Below, piece by piece: positions 33,175-41,893 of a DNA stretch of 64,000 bases. Each line of letters starts with the position of its first letter. Within the stretch, counting starts at the first letter, position 1. The stretch covers positions 2,170,001 through 2,234,000 of the forward strand of contig NZ_FYFA01000001.1 in the NCBI RefSeq assembly GCF_900188435.1, read 5' to 3'. Both the position numbers and the translations under genes were made by a program. Origin of the DNA: Marinobacter sp. es.048. GTDB taxonomy: Bacteria; Pseudomonadota; Gammaproteobacteria; Pseudomonadales; Oleiphilaceae. The notes beneath the pieces are model-generated. The model saw only the letters and a list, made by a program, of their open reading frames with translations, did no database searches and was not told where the DNA came from.

Positions 33175-34923
33175 GTGAATCAGTTTGATACTCTCATTAT
33201 CGGTGGTCACTATTTTGACGGTACCGGAGGACCCTCCCGCATAGCCCATGTTGGGGTCAAAGATGGACGGGTTGCCGGGGTATTTGATGAACAGCCGGAC
33301 ACCGGTCTCGCGACGCGCACAATTGATGCCAGCGGTTGCTGGGTGACACCGGGGTTTCTCGATACCCATACCCATTACGATGCCGAGCTGCTGGTAACGC
33401 CGTCCCTGTCTGAATCTGTGCGTCACGGTGTCACCACTGTGCTGATCGGAAGCTGTTCCCTAAGCATGGTGTGCTCTGATCCGGAGGACGCCTCAGACAT
33501 CTTTACCCGGGTTGAAACCGTTCCCCGGGAAAAAGTGCTTCCCATTCTGAAACAACACAAGTCCTGGCAGACACCAAAAGAGTGGGCGGCGTTCATGGAC
33601 CAGCATCCACTGGGGCCCAATGTCATCAGCTTTCTCGGCCACAGTGATCTGAGAACGGCGGTCATGGGGCTTCAGCGCGCCACCGACCGTAGCGTGACTC
33701 CGACTGCAGAAGAGCAGCGGCAAATGGAAGCCCTGCTTGAGGAGGCTCTGCAGGAAGGTTTTCTCGGCCTTTCCACCATGTGCCTTAAATGGGACAAGGT
33801 GGATGGTGATCGGGAATGGTCCAAGAGCCTCCCGAGCACCTACGCCCGCTGGCGTGAGATCAGCCGTCTTAATGCGCTTTTGCGTCGTTACGGACGGGTG
33901 CACCAGGGCGCACCCAATGCGGCCAATCCTCTTCAGGTAACACAATATCTGAAAGAGACCCTGGGCTGGTTGAGAAAGCCCCTGAAAACAACCCTGATTG
34001 CGATGATCGACCTCAAGGGCAACCCCACGGTCAAACCGATGGCGAGTCTTGTCGGATGGCTGGCCAACAGCTTTGGTGGTAATTTTCGCTGGCAGCTGCT
34101 GCCGACACCGTTCACGGTCTATGCCGATGGCATGGATATCGTGCTGTTCGAAGAATTCGGTGCCGGTGAAATGGCCCTGGATATTCGGGATCAGCTTGAG
34201 CGCAACGATCTCCTCAAGGACGAACAGTACCGCCGGAAATTCCGGAAATTCTATAAGGAGAAGCTCTCTCCGCGCGTTTGGCAGCGGGATTTCGGTGATG
34301 CTGTCATTCTCGATTGCCCGGACAAGAGTGTCGTCGGGCGAAACTTCGCTGAACTGGCGGCAGACCGCGGCATCCATGTTGTCGATTTCTTCCTCGACAT
34401 GGTGGTGGCCCATGGACGTTCGCTGCGCTGGTTTACCACGGTCGGGAATCACAGAAAGGATAGGCTCCGAAAAATGGTGACCAATCCGGGCGCGCTGATC
34501 ACCTTCTCCGATGCCGGCGCCCACATCCGGAATATGGCCTTCTACAACTTGCCGCTTCGGTTTCTGAAGCTGGTTAATGAAAGCCACGAGGAGGGCGAGC
34601 CGATCATGTCCCTCGAACGTGCCGTGCACCGATTGACCGGCGAACAGGCAGATTGGCTTGGCGTTGATGCAGGTCATATCAGGATAGGGGACCGGGCCGA
34701 TATAACGGTACTTGATCCTCGTGGCCTTGATCAGGATCTGGAGCAGGTTGAATGGGGCGAGATGGAAAACTTCGGGCTGGAAAGAATGGTTAACCGTGTC
34801 CCTGGTTGTGTCAGAGAGGTGCTGATCAATGGCCGGCCCGCGGTAAAGAATGGTGAGGTGCAACCTGCGTTGGGCAGGGAATCTGGATACGGACACTTCC
34901 TGCGCGCCGGGGCGTCTGGATAA
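33175..34923 (+). CDS. Amidohydrolase family 3 / D-aminoacylase-like protein
   Basis: 582 residues, GTG start at 33175 with AAGGAG about 12 nt upstream. Metal-dependent hydrolase of the urease superfamily: metal motif PGFLDTHTHYD, GSCSLSM where D-aminoacylases have GNCGFS (Cys metal ligand), GRVHQG, and late Asp SDAGAH. The second-metal His position appears to be Asp (AMIDLKGNP), as in a common subgroup without assigned substrate. The C-terminal beta strand VLINGRPAVKNGEVQPALG is the family's closing region. It could cleave N-acyl-D-amino acids or another amide; unproven. Next genes are a DUF2238 membrane protein and a DASS transporter, perhaps for its substrate or product. Confidence 0.78.
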   Translation: MNQFDTLIIGGHYFDGTGGPSRIAHVGVKDGRVAGVFDEQPDTGLATRTIDASGCWVTPGFLDTHTHYDAELLVTPSLSESVRHGVTTVLIGSCSLSMVCSDPEDASDIFTRVETVPREKVLPILKQHKSWQTPKEWAAFMDQHPLGPNVISFLGHSDLRTAVMGLQRATDRSVTPTAEEQRQMEALLEEALQEGFLGLSTMCLKWDKVDGDREWSKSLPSTYARWREISRLNALLRRYGRVHQGAPNAANPLQVTQYLKETLGWLRKPLKTTLIAMIDLKGNPTVKPMASLVGWLANSFGGNFRWQLLPTPFTVYADGMDIVLFEEFGAGEMALDIRDQLERNDLLKDEQYRRKFRKFYKEKLSPRVWQRDFGDAVILDCPDKSVVGRNFAELAADRGIHVVDFFLDMVVAHGRSLRWFTTVGNHRKDRLRKMVTNPGALITFSDAGAHIRNMAFYNLPLRFLKLVNESHEEGEPIMSLERAVHRLTGEQADWLGVDAGHIRIGDRADITVLDPRGLDQDLEQVEWGEMENFGLERMVNRVPGCVREVLINGRPAVKNGEVQPALGRESGYGHFLRAGASG

Positions 34924-34943
34924 TCACGGACAAAAGGAAACTT

Positions 34944-35549
34944 ATGAGTCAGCGATTTGCACCCGCAATCTGGGTGGTGGTCTTTCTTGCTGTATTTGTC
35001 TGGTCTGCCATCGGGCCCAGGGATCGGGCCACGTGGGTTCTGGAGGTGCTGCCTGCCGCCATTGGTTGCGCTGCGGTTGTCTGGTGTTTCTTCCGTTATC
35101 CACTCACGCCGCTGGTTTACGTTTTGGTTCTGGTGCATGCCATCATTTTGATGGTTGGCGGGCACTATACCTACGCGGAAGTACCTTTGTTCGACTGGTT
35201 TCGGGAATGGTTTGACTGGGAGCGTAACAACTACGACAAGCTTGGCCATCTGGCGCAGGGTTTTATCCCCGCAATGGTCGCCAGGGAAGTGGTCATTCGT
35301 TTCGAGGTGTTCTCCAGTCGCCGCTGGGCTGCGTTTTTTATTGTCTGCTTCTGCCTTGCGGTGAGCGCCTTTTACGAGTTGATCGAATGGTGGGTGGCCT
35401 TGCTCAGCGACGAAGCCGCCGAGGCATTTCTGGGCACCCAGGGTTACGTCTGGGACACTCAGTCGGATATGGCCTGGGCGTTGTCCGGGGCCATCCTGGC
35501 CCTTATCCTGCTCGGGCGTTTTCATGATCGCCAGCTTGAGGCGCTTTGA
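34944..35549 (+). CDS. DUF2238 (YjdF-like) inner-membrane protein
   Basis: 201 residues with about six membrane helices. The DUF2238 hallmark is present: WERNNYDKLGHLAQGFIPAM, then FYELIEWW and GTQGYVWDTQSDMAWALSGA. Ten or so conserved charged or aromatic residues (YDxxGH, YELxEW, DxQxDM) lie at the membrane boundary. No biochemical role is known for the family. It is 20 nt after the amidohydrolase gene and 49 nt before the DASS transporter, so probably cotranscribed. Confidence 0.88.
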   Translation: MSQRFAPAIWVVVFLAVFVWSAIGPRDRATWVLEVLPAAIGCAAVVWCFFRYPLTPLVYVLVLVHAIILMVGGHYTYAEVPLFDWFREWFDWERNNYDKLGHLAQGFIPAMVAREVVIRFEVFSSRRWAAFFIVCFCLAVSAFYELIEWWVALLSDEAAEAFLGTQGYVWDTQSDMAWALSGAILALILLGRFHDRQLEAL

Positions 35550-35598
35550 CGCTTTGCTCGATGCTGATGTTGAAGTTTGAATAACGGAATAGAACTGT

Positions 35599-37065
35599 AT
35601 GTCTGAAGAACTCAACGCTGACAAACAAACCGAGGGACTGCCCCGCAGCCAGGTGATCGGACTGATCCTTGGGGCAACGTTTCTGTTGGCAACCATTATC
35701 CTGCCGCCCCCGGAGACCATGACGGCGCAAGCCTGGTCTGCCCTGGGGTTGATGCTGCTCATGGCGACCTGGTGGTCCACCGAAGCCATTCCGATCCCCG
35801 CCACTGCCCTGTTGCCAATTGTGCTGGTTCCGGCGCTCGGACTTGGCACGGTTGGTGAGGCCACTAAACCCTATGCCAATCCAATCATTTTCCTGTTCCT
35901 CGGTGGCTTCACCCTCGGGCTTGCGATGCAGCGATGGAACTTACACCGTCGAATTGCCCTGATGACGCTGAAGGCTGTGGGCAGCAAACCCCGGCGGCAG
36001 ATCGCCGGATTCATGTTGGCTACCGCTTTTTTGAGCATGTGGGTCAGCAATACGGCAACGGCCATCATGATGCTGCCGATTGGTCTATCTGTGGTGGCTA
36101 TGATGGATAGCAATGATAATCCCGAGGGTGTGCGGCGTTATGCGACCGCACTCCTGCTTGCTATCGCCTATTCCGCCAGTATCGGTGGTATTGCCACCCT
36201 GATCGGTACACCGCCAAATGCCTTGCTGGCGGCCTATCTGAGCGAAAATCAGGGTATTTCTGTTGGCTTTGCTCAATGGATGCTGCTGGGAGTTCCGGTG
36301 ACGGTCGTCATGTTGGCGCTGGCCTGGTGGTGGCTGACCCGGAGGGACTTCGGGCTGGGCAGCTCCGGCGACGGCGGCAAGGCCATACGGGAGGAGCTTG
36401 ACGCGTTGGGGCCGCTGCGCAAGGGCGAAAAGCTGGTGGCCCTGGTGTTTCTGATCACTGCCGCTGCCTGGATCTTCAGGCCTCTGTTATCCGAGAACCT
36501 CATGCCCTGGTTGAGCGACACCGGCATTGCCATCGCAGCGGCTATCGCCATGTTCCTCATGCCCGTCAATACCCGTACCGGCGAATTTGTGCTCGACTGG
36601 GAGACTGCGAAAGGCATTCCCTGGGGTGTGCTACTACTGTTCGGAGGAGGTCTCGCCATGGCCGGCGTGATCAGTAGCTCGGGACTGGCAGAATGGATTG
36701 CTCAAAGCCTGGGTGTGGCCGGCACTCTGCCAACGCTTGTCATGATTGGGCTGGTGGCGGGCATCATCATCTTTCTGACCGAAGTTACCAGCAATACCGC
36801 AACTGCGGCGGCGTTCCTGCCGTTGCTGGGGGCGCTGGCCCTGAGCCAGGGCGTGTCACCGTTACTGCTCACTGTGCCTGCGGCCATCGCAGCCAGTTGT
36901 GCCTTCATGATGCCGGTGGCCACGCCACCCAATGCCATCGTGTTCTCAAGTGGTCACATGCAGATCGGCGACATGATCAGAGCCGGATTTGCTCTGAACC
37001 TGCTCGGTATCGTTGTAGTCACTGTCTTGAGCTACCTGTTACTCGGGGTGGTCTTTACCCTCTGA
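35599..37065 (+). CDS. DASS (SLC13/ArsB-like) anion:sodium symporter
   Basis: 488 residues with about 12 membrane helices. Family landmarks: WWSTEAIPIPATALLPIVL, the SNT motifs of the two inverted repeats (FLSMWVSNTATAIMMLPI and EVTSNTATAAAFLPLL), IGTPPNALLAAYL, and PVATPPNAIVFSSG near the end. The SNT and TPPNA pairs bind sodium and the carboxylate substrate in VcINDY. Likely takes up dicarboxylate, sulfate or a related anion; the exact substrate is not readable. A 7-8 bp GC hairpin follows the stop. Confidence 0.92.
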   Translation: MSEELNADKQTEGLPRSQVIGLILGATFLLATIILPPPETMTAQAWSALGLMLLMATWWSTEAIPIPATALLPIVLVPALGLGTVGEATKPYANPIIFLFLGGFTLGLAMQRWNLHRRIALMTLKAVGSKPRRQIAGFMLATAFLSMWVSNTATAIMMLPIGLSVVAMMDSNDNPEGVRRYATALLLAIAYSASIGGIATLIGTPPNALLAAYLSENQGISVGFAQWMLLGVPVTVVMLALAWWWLTRRDFGLGSSGDGGKAIREELDALGPLRKGEKLVALVFLITAAAWIFRPLLSENLMPWLSDTGIAIAAAIAMFLMPVNTRTGEFVLDWETAKGIPWGVLLLFGGGLAMAGVISSSGLAEWIAQSLGVAGTLPTLVMIGLVAGIIIFLTEVTSNTATAAAFLPLLGALALSQGVSPLLLTVPAAIAASCAFMMPVATPPNAIVFSSGHMQIGDMIRAGFALNLLGIVVVTVLSYLLLGVVFTL

Positions 37066-37069
37066 CCTC

Positions 37070-37090
37070 CAGGCCCGGCAAGCGGGCCTG
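37070..37090 (+). terminator. Candidate terminator after the DASS gene
   Basis: CAGGCCCG (37070-37077) and CGGGCCTG (37083-37090) pair as an 8-bp stem with a 5-nt loop, 4 nt after the stop codon. The following sequence (cctccttatt) is only weakly T-rich. The rest of the 164-bp interval to 37230 shows no clear gene. Confidence 0.5.
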
Positions 37091-37229
37091 CCTCCTTATT
37101 CCTGCCGATGTCTTGAAGCAGTTCTCAAATCCCCTCCTTAAGGCCCCTCCTGCAGCGACAGATTTGAGGCACAGTTATCTTTAAGGGCACAGGCTTTTCG
37201 GTATCTTACCGTAACAACATGTAACCCGA

Positions 37230-38069
37230 TTGATAACGTGGCCAATAAAAACAGGGACTTCGTCTGTCATGCTGCTGGTGCTCGCTGGATCCATTCTTAC
37301 ATTCACCATGGTGCAGGAAGCGACCGTGGTGGAGCCTTTTGAGAAGGGTCAGATCGTTATCGAGCAGGATGTGGATTCGAGCCCCATTGAGCTGCGGTCC
37401 GACGTCAGGGTTGAGCCCCTTGTTGAACAGAAATTCCGGAATATCGTGCGTCAGGCCTATGACTACAGTTGTGGAAGCGCCGCGCTGACTACCGTACTGA
37501 ACTTCTACCTTGGGCGGACCCTTTCAGAACGACAGGTCATGGAAGGACTGCTCCATTACGGCGAAAGTGAACGCATTGTTGAGCGCCGCGCGTTTTCCAT
37601 GCTCGATATGAAGCGGCTGGTTACGGCACTCGGTTACCCTTCAGGTGGCTTTCGGGCCACCATTGATGACCTCAAGGACCTCGATCACCCGGCAATCGTG
37701 CCAATCCATCACGCGGGCTTCACGCATTTCGTGGTGTTACGGACGATTCGCGACGGGCGCGCCTACCTGGCCGATCCTTCAGTCGGCAATATCTCCTTTA
37801 CTCTGGCCCAGTTCGAGGAAAAGTGGGACGACAACGTGCTTTTCATCGTCTTTCCGGGCAGTGACAAGCCCCTGGACAACCTCGAGCTGAAAGAGGAAGA
37901 CCTTCGCTTTGTGGATGACCAGACAATGACCCTTCTGGCGCTGGAAAGGATACCGGCGTTTCACGAGTCCACCCAGCGGCGGATCCAGAATCTGCTTGAA
38001 AGCCAGAAAAACAATCCCGACGGCAGTGTGGATAACACCCGCAAGCAGTTGCACTACCGGCGGAACTAA
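37230..38069 (+). CDS. Exported C39-family cysteine peptidase (FapD-like)
   Basis: 279 residues with a TTG start at 37230 that gives a basic n-region and membrane/signal helix; ATG 37269 is an alternative with no basic residue. The C39 peptidase fold has nucleophile Cys81 (AYDYSCGSAALTT), His166 (AGFTHFVVLRTI) and Asp182 (YLADPSVGNI). C39 domains cut leader peptides at double-Gly sites in ABC exporters; here the peptidase stands alone and faces the periplasm. This resembles FapD, the peptidase of functional amyloid operons, and a FapF-like porin follows after 53 nt. No amyloid subunit gene is nearby. The last 60 residues form a charged helical tail. Confidence 0.85.
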   Translation: MITWPIKTGTSSVMLLVLAGSILTFTMVQEATVVEPFEKGQIVIEQDVDSSPIELRSDVRVEPLVEQKFRNIVRQAYDYSCGSAALTTVLNFYLGRTLSERQVMEGLLHYGESERIVERRAFSMLDMKRLVTALGYPSGGFRATIDDLKDLDHPAIVPIHHAGFTHFVVLRTIRDGRAYLADPSVGNISFTLAQFEEKWDDNVLFIVFPGSDKPLDNLELKEEDLRFVDDQTMTLLALERIPAFHESTQRRIQNLLESQKNNPDGSVDNTRKQLHYRRN

Positions 38070-38122
38070 TTTACCGGGTAGTCCCGGGTCAGGAACACTA
38101 CAAATAAAATAAGGGAGTCAGG

Positions 38123-39133
38123 ATGAATCGTTGGTTTGTGCGAGGTTTTATCCTTGTTTCCGTGGCAGGTCTGCTTCCGGGCATGGCCCTGGCGCAGGAA
38201 GGGAGTGTGGACCAGGCGAGGGAAGCCCTGGCCAAACAAGAGGGTGACGAAGATGCTTCGCAACAACTGGAGGAGGTGTTCCAGGCTGCCGAGAAGAACT
38301 ATTCGTTGCAGAAAAAGGGCTCTCATTCCCTGAATTACTCGTTCGACTATTCCTACACTGCAGACCAGCGGTTGGACCTAGAAATCACCGGTGGATCGGT
38401 GCGAAACCTGGACGTGGTGCCGTCAGCAACCCACAGTTTTACGAATTCCTTTTCCTACGATTATGGCCTGCTCGATAACCTGACGGTGGGAACCCGTATT
38501 CCGCTGGTGGTTAAATACGACACGCAGGACGAGCTGAATATTTACGATTTCGGCGACATTTCGTTCACGGCGCGCTGGCAACCGTTTGCCTATGTGCCCG
38601 GCAAGATGTCGACCACGCTGTTTGGAACCCTGTCCACCAAGACCGGCGTCAGCCCCTACGAGATCGACATCGGTGAGCAGCTGTCCACCGGAAGTGGCTA
38701 CTATTCGATCGGTGGTGGCGCAAGTTTTTCCAAAGTCCTCGACCCTGTGGTGTTGTTTGGTTCGGTCAGTGCCACCTATAACCTGCCGGCGGAAAATTTG
38801 CAGCAGGTTCGTGGGGCGCGGTTGCTGACAAAAGTGGACCCCGGTTTCGGGTTGTCCGGTTCCGCCGGCTTCGCCTACTCTCTGTCCTACGATATTTCAT
38901 TAAGCATCTCCGCCCAGCTCAGCTATAGCGATGAAACTATTCTGAACTTCTCGGTTGGCGACCCGGCTTTTGCCCAGGACCAGATGACCGGTTTCCTTAG
39001 CATGTCCTTGGGAACGCGCATCAGCGATACCACCATCGTGAATACCAGTCTCGGGATTGGTCTTACCGAGGACGCCCCGGACTTTTCTCTTGGGCTCTCC
39101 CTGCCCATTAACTTCTCCGGTCTCAAAGAGTGA
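38123..39133 (+). CDS. Outer-membrane transporter, FapF-like
   Basis: 336 residues; AGGGAGTCAGG precedes ATG 38123. A signal peptide ends ALA. Then a short coiled-coil helix (about 28-60: VDQAREALAKQEGD, QQLEEVFQAAEKN) leads into a beta-barrel (HSLNYSFDYSYTADQRLDLEI, DFGDISFTARWQPF, GSGYYSIGGGASFSK) ending SLPINFSGLKE. An N-terminal helix plus barrel is the layout of FapF, the trimeric pore that secretes amyloid subunits. Proteins of this type are sometimes mislabelled acetate kinase in databases. With the preceding C39 peptidase it forms a FapD-FapF-like pair. Confidence 0.72.
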   Translation: MNRWFVRGFILVSVAGLLPGMALAQEGSVDQAREALAKQEGDEDASQQLEEVFQAAEKNYSLQKKGSHSLNYSFDYSYTADQRLDLEITGGSVRNLDVVPSATHSFTNSFSYDYGLLDNLTVGTRIPLVVKYDTQDELNIYDFGDISFTARWQPFAYVPGKMSTTLFGTLSTKTGVSPYEIDIGEQLSTGSGYYSIGGGASFSKVLDPVVLFGSVSATYNLPAENLQQVRGARLLTKVDPGFGLSGSAGFAYSLSYDISLSISAQLSYSDETILNFSVGDPAFAQDQMTGFLSMSLGTRISDTTIVNTSLGIGLTEDAPDFSLGLSLPINFSGLKE

Positions 39134-39171
39134 TTGGTGTCGTTGACGATCTACGGGAAGGGAAGGACTTC

Positions 39172-40797
39172 ATGGGACAGAAAATCCACAACCGTCAGAT
39201 TCTCGCGGCGCTGATTGCCACGACCCTATCGTGTGGTGCCCAGGCCCAGCTGGCGCAGAACCTGACCATTCACCCCAAGGCCCTCGGGCTCGGCAATGCC
39301 GTGACTGCCGATCCGCCGGGGATCATGGCAATTCACTACAATCCAGCGGGCCTGACCAAACTGGACGGGCGCCAGTTGGAAGTAAACCTGATGAGCGTCT
39401 ATCTCGACATTGATGCGGACTTCACAGCGCCGGAAGGGTATGAAATTTTCGGTATCGACGGCCTCGAAACAGATCCGCTGACCGGAAAGCAACGGGACCT
39501 TGTTGCCAATACTCACAGCCACACCAACAACGTGGCCCTGTATTTGCCCGGATACGGTATTCTTCGCGCGCCGCCAGGGCCGGCCTTGGCCCCTTCGGCG
39601 GGGATCAGTATCAACCCGCCGGGCTCGAAACTGACCTTTGGTAATGCGTTCTACCTGCCGCTGGCGGCCGGCTTTTATCGCGACAAGGACGACCCTGGCC
39701 GTTACCAGCCCCAGGCCACGGCGCTGCAGCGCACGACTTATCTCTCACCCACGGTCGGTTACGAAATCAATGACGACTGGTCCGTGGGTGCCGGTATCCA
39801 CCTGTCCCATATGGGTATCGCGGCAGACCAGTACATGCGGGCGCCCAACCTGCTGCTGGGGGTAGCTGAAGTTCTACAGGACGCCTTCAACTGCGAGAGT
39901 GGTGACGAGCCCCTGCAGCCCTGGCTGGCGCTTTGTGGCGGTAATGTCGGTCCCTGGGATGACATTGGTGCCCTGAACATCAATGTACAGGAAACCCTGT
40001 CCCCCACCTATGCGCTAGGGGTGATGTGGGAGCCAACCGACTGGTTCAGCTGGGGGGCGAGCTATACCTCTGAAGCTGAAATGAACATGAAGGGCACCTT
40101 CGAAATCCAGTACACCGACGACTGGTCCGGCTTCTGGCAGAGCGTTAACGGATCCGTGCTGGGTGCGATTACCTCGGCGATCCTGAGTCTTCCGTCAGGT
40201 GCGCCCAAGGAATCCGGCAACGTCAGTATGGACCTGGTGTACCCCCAGCACTTCCAGACCGGTATCAGTGTCGACGTGCACCCAAAACTGACCCTTAACG
40301 CCGACATTGGCTGGACCGATTACAAACAATGGGATGCCTTTGTTTTCCGGTTTGACCGCAACCTGGAGTTTCTCAATGCGGCGCGGATCCTGTCACCGGA
40401 CAATGCCACGCCGAACACCCTGAGGCTCCCGCTGGGCTTCAAAAGCCAGTGGAACTGGGCGTTTGGCATGGAGTTCCATGCGTCTTCCCGGCTGGATCTG
40501 CGTGCTGGCGTGGAAATTCGGGATTCCGTCATCCCGGATGATCAGCGACAGGTTATGGCACCGTTCGGCGGGGCAAACCTCTACAGCATTGGTATGGGGT
40601 ACCAGTGGGACAAGGACACCGAGATTGACATGAATCTCAGCTATCTCCATTCGGTGGAGTCGATTCCCGCAGACACCAGTTGTAACCTGAACTGCGATAA
40701 CATCACCAACATTATCTACAACCCTTATGCGGGCCTTGATGTCAAAACCTCGCTACGGGTTGTGATGGCGGGCCTCAGTTTCCGGACCAAGTTCTGA
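39172..40797 (+). CDS. FadL/OmpP1-type outer-membrane protein
   Basis: 541 residues from ATG 39172 (GGAAGG 5-6 nt upstream; the longer frame from 39130 is rejected). Signal peptide ends AQA. The mature protein has the FadL hatch start (LTIHPKALGLGNAVTADPPG) and the NPAGL motif (YNPAGLTKLDG), then barrel strands to a terminal-Phe end (VVMAGLSFRTKF). Two Cys near the C-terminus (TSCNLNCDN) and two in the middle may form loop disulfides. FadL proteins take up long-chain fatty acids, alkanes or aromatics. Marinobacter uses a FadL homologue (AupA) with a lipoprotein partner for alkanes, and a lipoprotein gene follows here. Confidence 0.85.
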   Translation: MGQKIHNRQILAALIATTLSCGAQAQLAQNLTIHPKALGLGNAVTADPPGIMAIHYNPAGLTKLDGRQLEVNLMSVYLDIDADFTAPEGYEIFGIDGLETDPLTGKQRDLVANTHSHTNNVALYLPGYGILRAPPGPALAPSAGISINPPGSKLTFGNAFYLPLAAGFYRDKDDPGRYQPQATALQRTTYLSPTVGYEINDDWSVGAGIHLSHMGIAADQYMRAPNLLLGVAEVLQDAFNCESGDEPLQPWLALCGGNVGPWDDIGALNINVQETLSPTYALGVMWEPTDWFSWGASYTSEAEMNMKGTFEIQYTDDWSGFWQSVNGSVLGAITSAILSLPSGAPKESGNVSMDLVYPQHFQTGISVDVHPKLTLNADIGWTDYKQWDAFVFRFDRNLEFLNAARILSPDNATPNTLRLPLGFKSQWNWAFGMEFHASSRLDLRAGVEIRDSVIPDDQRQVMAPFGGANLYSIGMGYQWDKDTEIDMNLSYLHSVESIPADTSCNLNCDNITNIIYNPYAGLDVKTSLRVVMAGLSFRTKF

Positions 40798-40830
40798 GTG
40801 GTGCCATTAACCAGAGGGTAGTCATTCGCA

Positions 40831-41889
40831 GTGATTAACGGCTCTTTACTGAAATCAGCCTTGTGTCTTTTTCTGGTAGCGGTTCTCGGAGGCTGCCAGG
40901 GTGGCGGGTCCACGGTATCCGAGCGAGAGGGCTATTTTACCTGGGTAGACGAGCAGGGCAGAGTGCGGTATTCCCCCATCGCAGGAGCCGAGAATAGTAA
41001 GGCTGACAAGGACGCTGAAGCGCTGCCCGATCCGGGGTCCGCGGAGGAACCAGCGCAGCCAGATGATGGGGCGAGCCCTGAGTCGGGGCTGAAGGAAGAA
41101 AACGAGTACACACTTGAAAACTATCCGGATGCTGGAGAGCTTGAAGAAGACGGCTACGTTCGACCGGGGGAGCGGCAACCCTATTTCACCTGGCGTGACG
41201 CCGAAGGCAATGTCCGGGTCAGCTATTACCGGCCGGACACCCGCTCTGATCTTGAGAAAGGGCTGGTTGAGCCACCTGTTCAGATCACCGAAGCCAGCAT
41301 TTACCACGCGGATCCCGATGGACCGGACCAGACCTCGGTAGAGGGCTATGACCCGGACGCTTTTGCGATCCTGGGCATTGAGGCTCCGACCGATGACTTC
41401 TTTACCCGGTTTTCAGCCACCTGTTGCGAGACACTGGATGCTTTCAGTCGGCAAGGGTGGCAATCGGAACGAGAGTTCGGCGTTACTCTCTCGGACGGTT
41501 CAGAAACCCATCCCTTTCTTACGGGAACCAGCCCCTATCAACTGATTGCGCTCCCGGACGCGGATAAGCATGCCAGTCTGGTCATCCGCCTGCACTCCTA
41601 TGCAAAAGACGGGGTGTTCGTGCCCTCCCTGGTGTTTCTGGATCAGAAGATGGCACCGTTAAGGCTGGTAACAGACCTGGTTATGGATTTCACCCCGGAG
41701 AACTGGCACCGGCGCGGCTACCTGGAAGCATGGGTTCCCGCTTTTCCAGGCCAGGGGGAGCGTTGGTTGGTCCTGTTTACCCGGGAGCAGGATCTGGAGG
41801 GCCAGACCGTTATAGAAACCCGTGTTGGCCCGCAGAAAATCCCCCACATCAGGCACGGTGAAATTGGCCTGATGCAGGTAGAGGAATGA
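40831..41889 (+). CDS. Lipoprotein with DUF4124-like repeats and MalM-like domain
   Basis: 352 residues, GTG start at 40831. Lipobox VLGGC (Cys22). Two short repeats resemble DUF4124 (YFTWVDEQGRVRYSPI near 33 and YFTWRDAEGNVRVSYY near 117), separated by an acidic, Pro-rich linker. The C-terminal half resembles the MalM family (RGYLEAWVPAFPGQGERWLV, then LFTREQDLEGQT, and PHIRHGEIGLMQV). MalM's function is itself poorly known. It follows the FadL-like gene by 33 nt and converges with the deacetylase gene, ending four bases before it. Probably a periplasmic partner of the FadL-like or FapF-like porin (inference). Confidence 0.68.
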   Translation: MINGSLLKSALCLFLVAVLGGCQGGGSTVSEREGYFTWVDEQGRVRYSPIAGAENSKADKDAEALPDPGSAEEPAQPDDGASPESGLKEENEYTLENYPDAGELEEDGYVRPGERQPYFTWRDAEGNVRVSYYRPDTRSDLEKGLVEPPVQITEASIYHADPDGPDQTSVEGYDPDAFAILGIEAPTDDFFTRFSATCCETLDAFSRQGWQSEREFGVTLSDGSETHPFLTGTSPYQLIALPDADKHASLVIRLHSYAKDGVFVPSLVFLDQKMAPLRLVTDLVMDFTPENWHRRGYLEAWVPAFPGQGERWLVLFTREQDLEGQTVIETRVGPQKIPHIRHGEIGLMQVEE

Positions 41890-41893
41890 GGCC

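Noticed and set aside
33493-34896. 467-codon minus-strand open frame
   Set aside because: It lies wholly inside the amidohydrolase gene and encodes no recognisable domain; a GC-rich antisense shadow.
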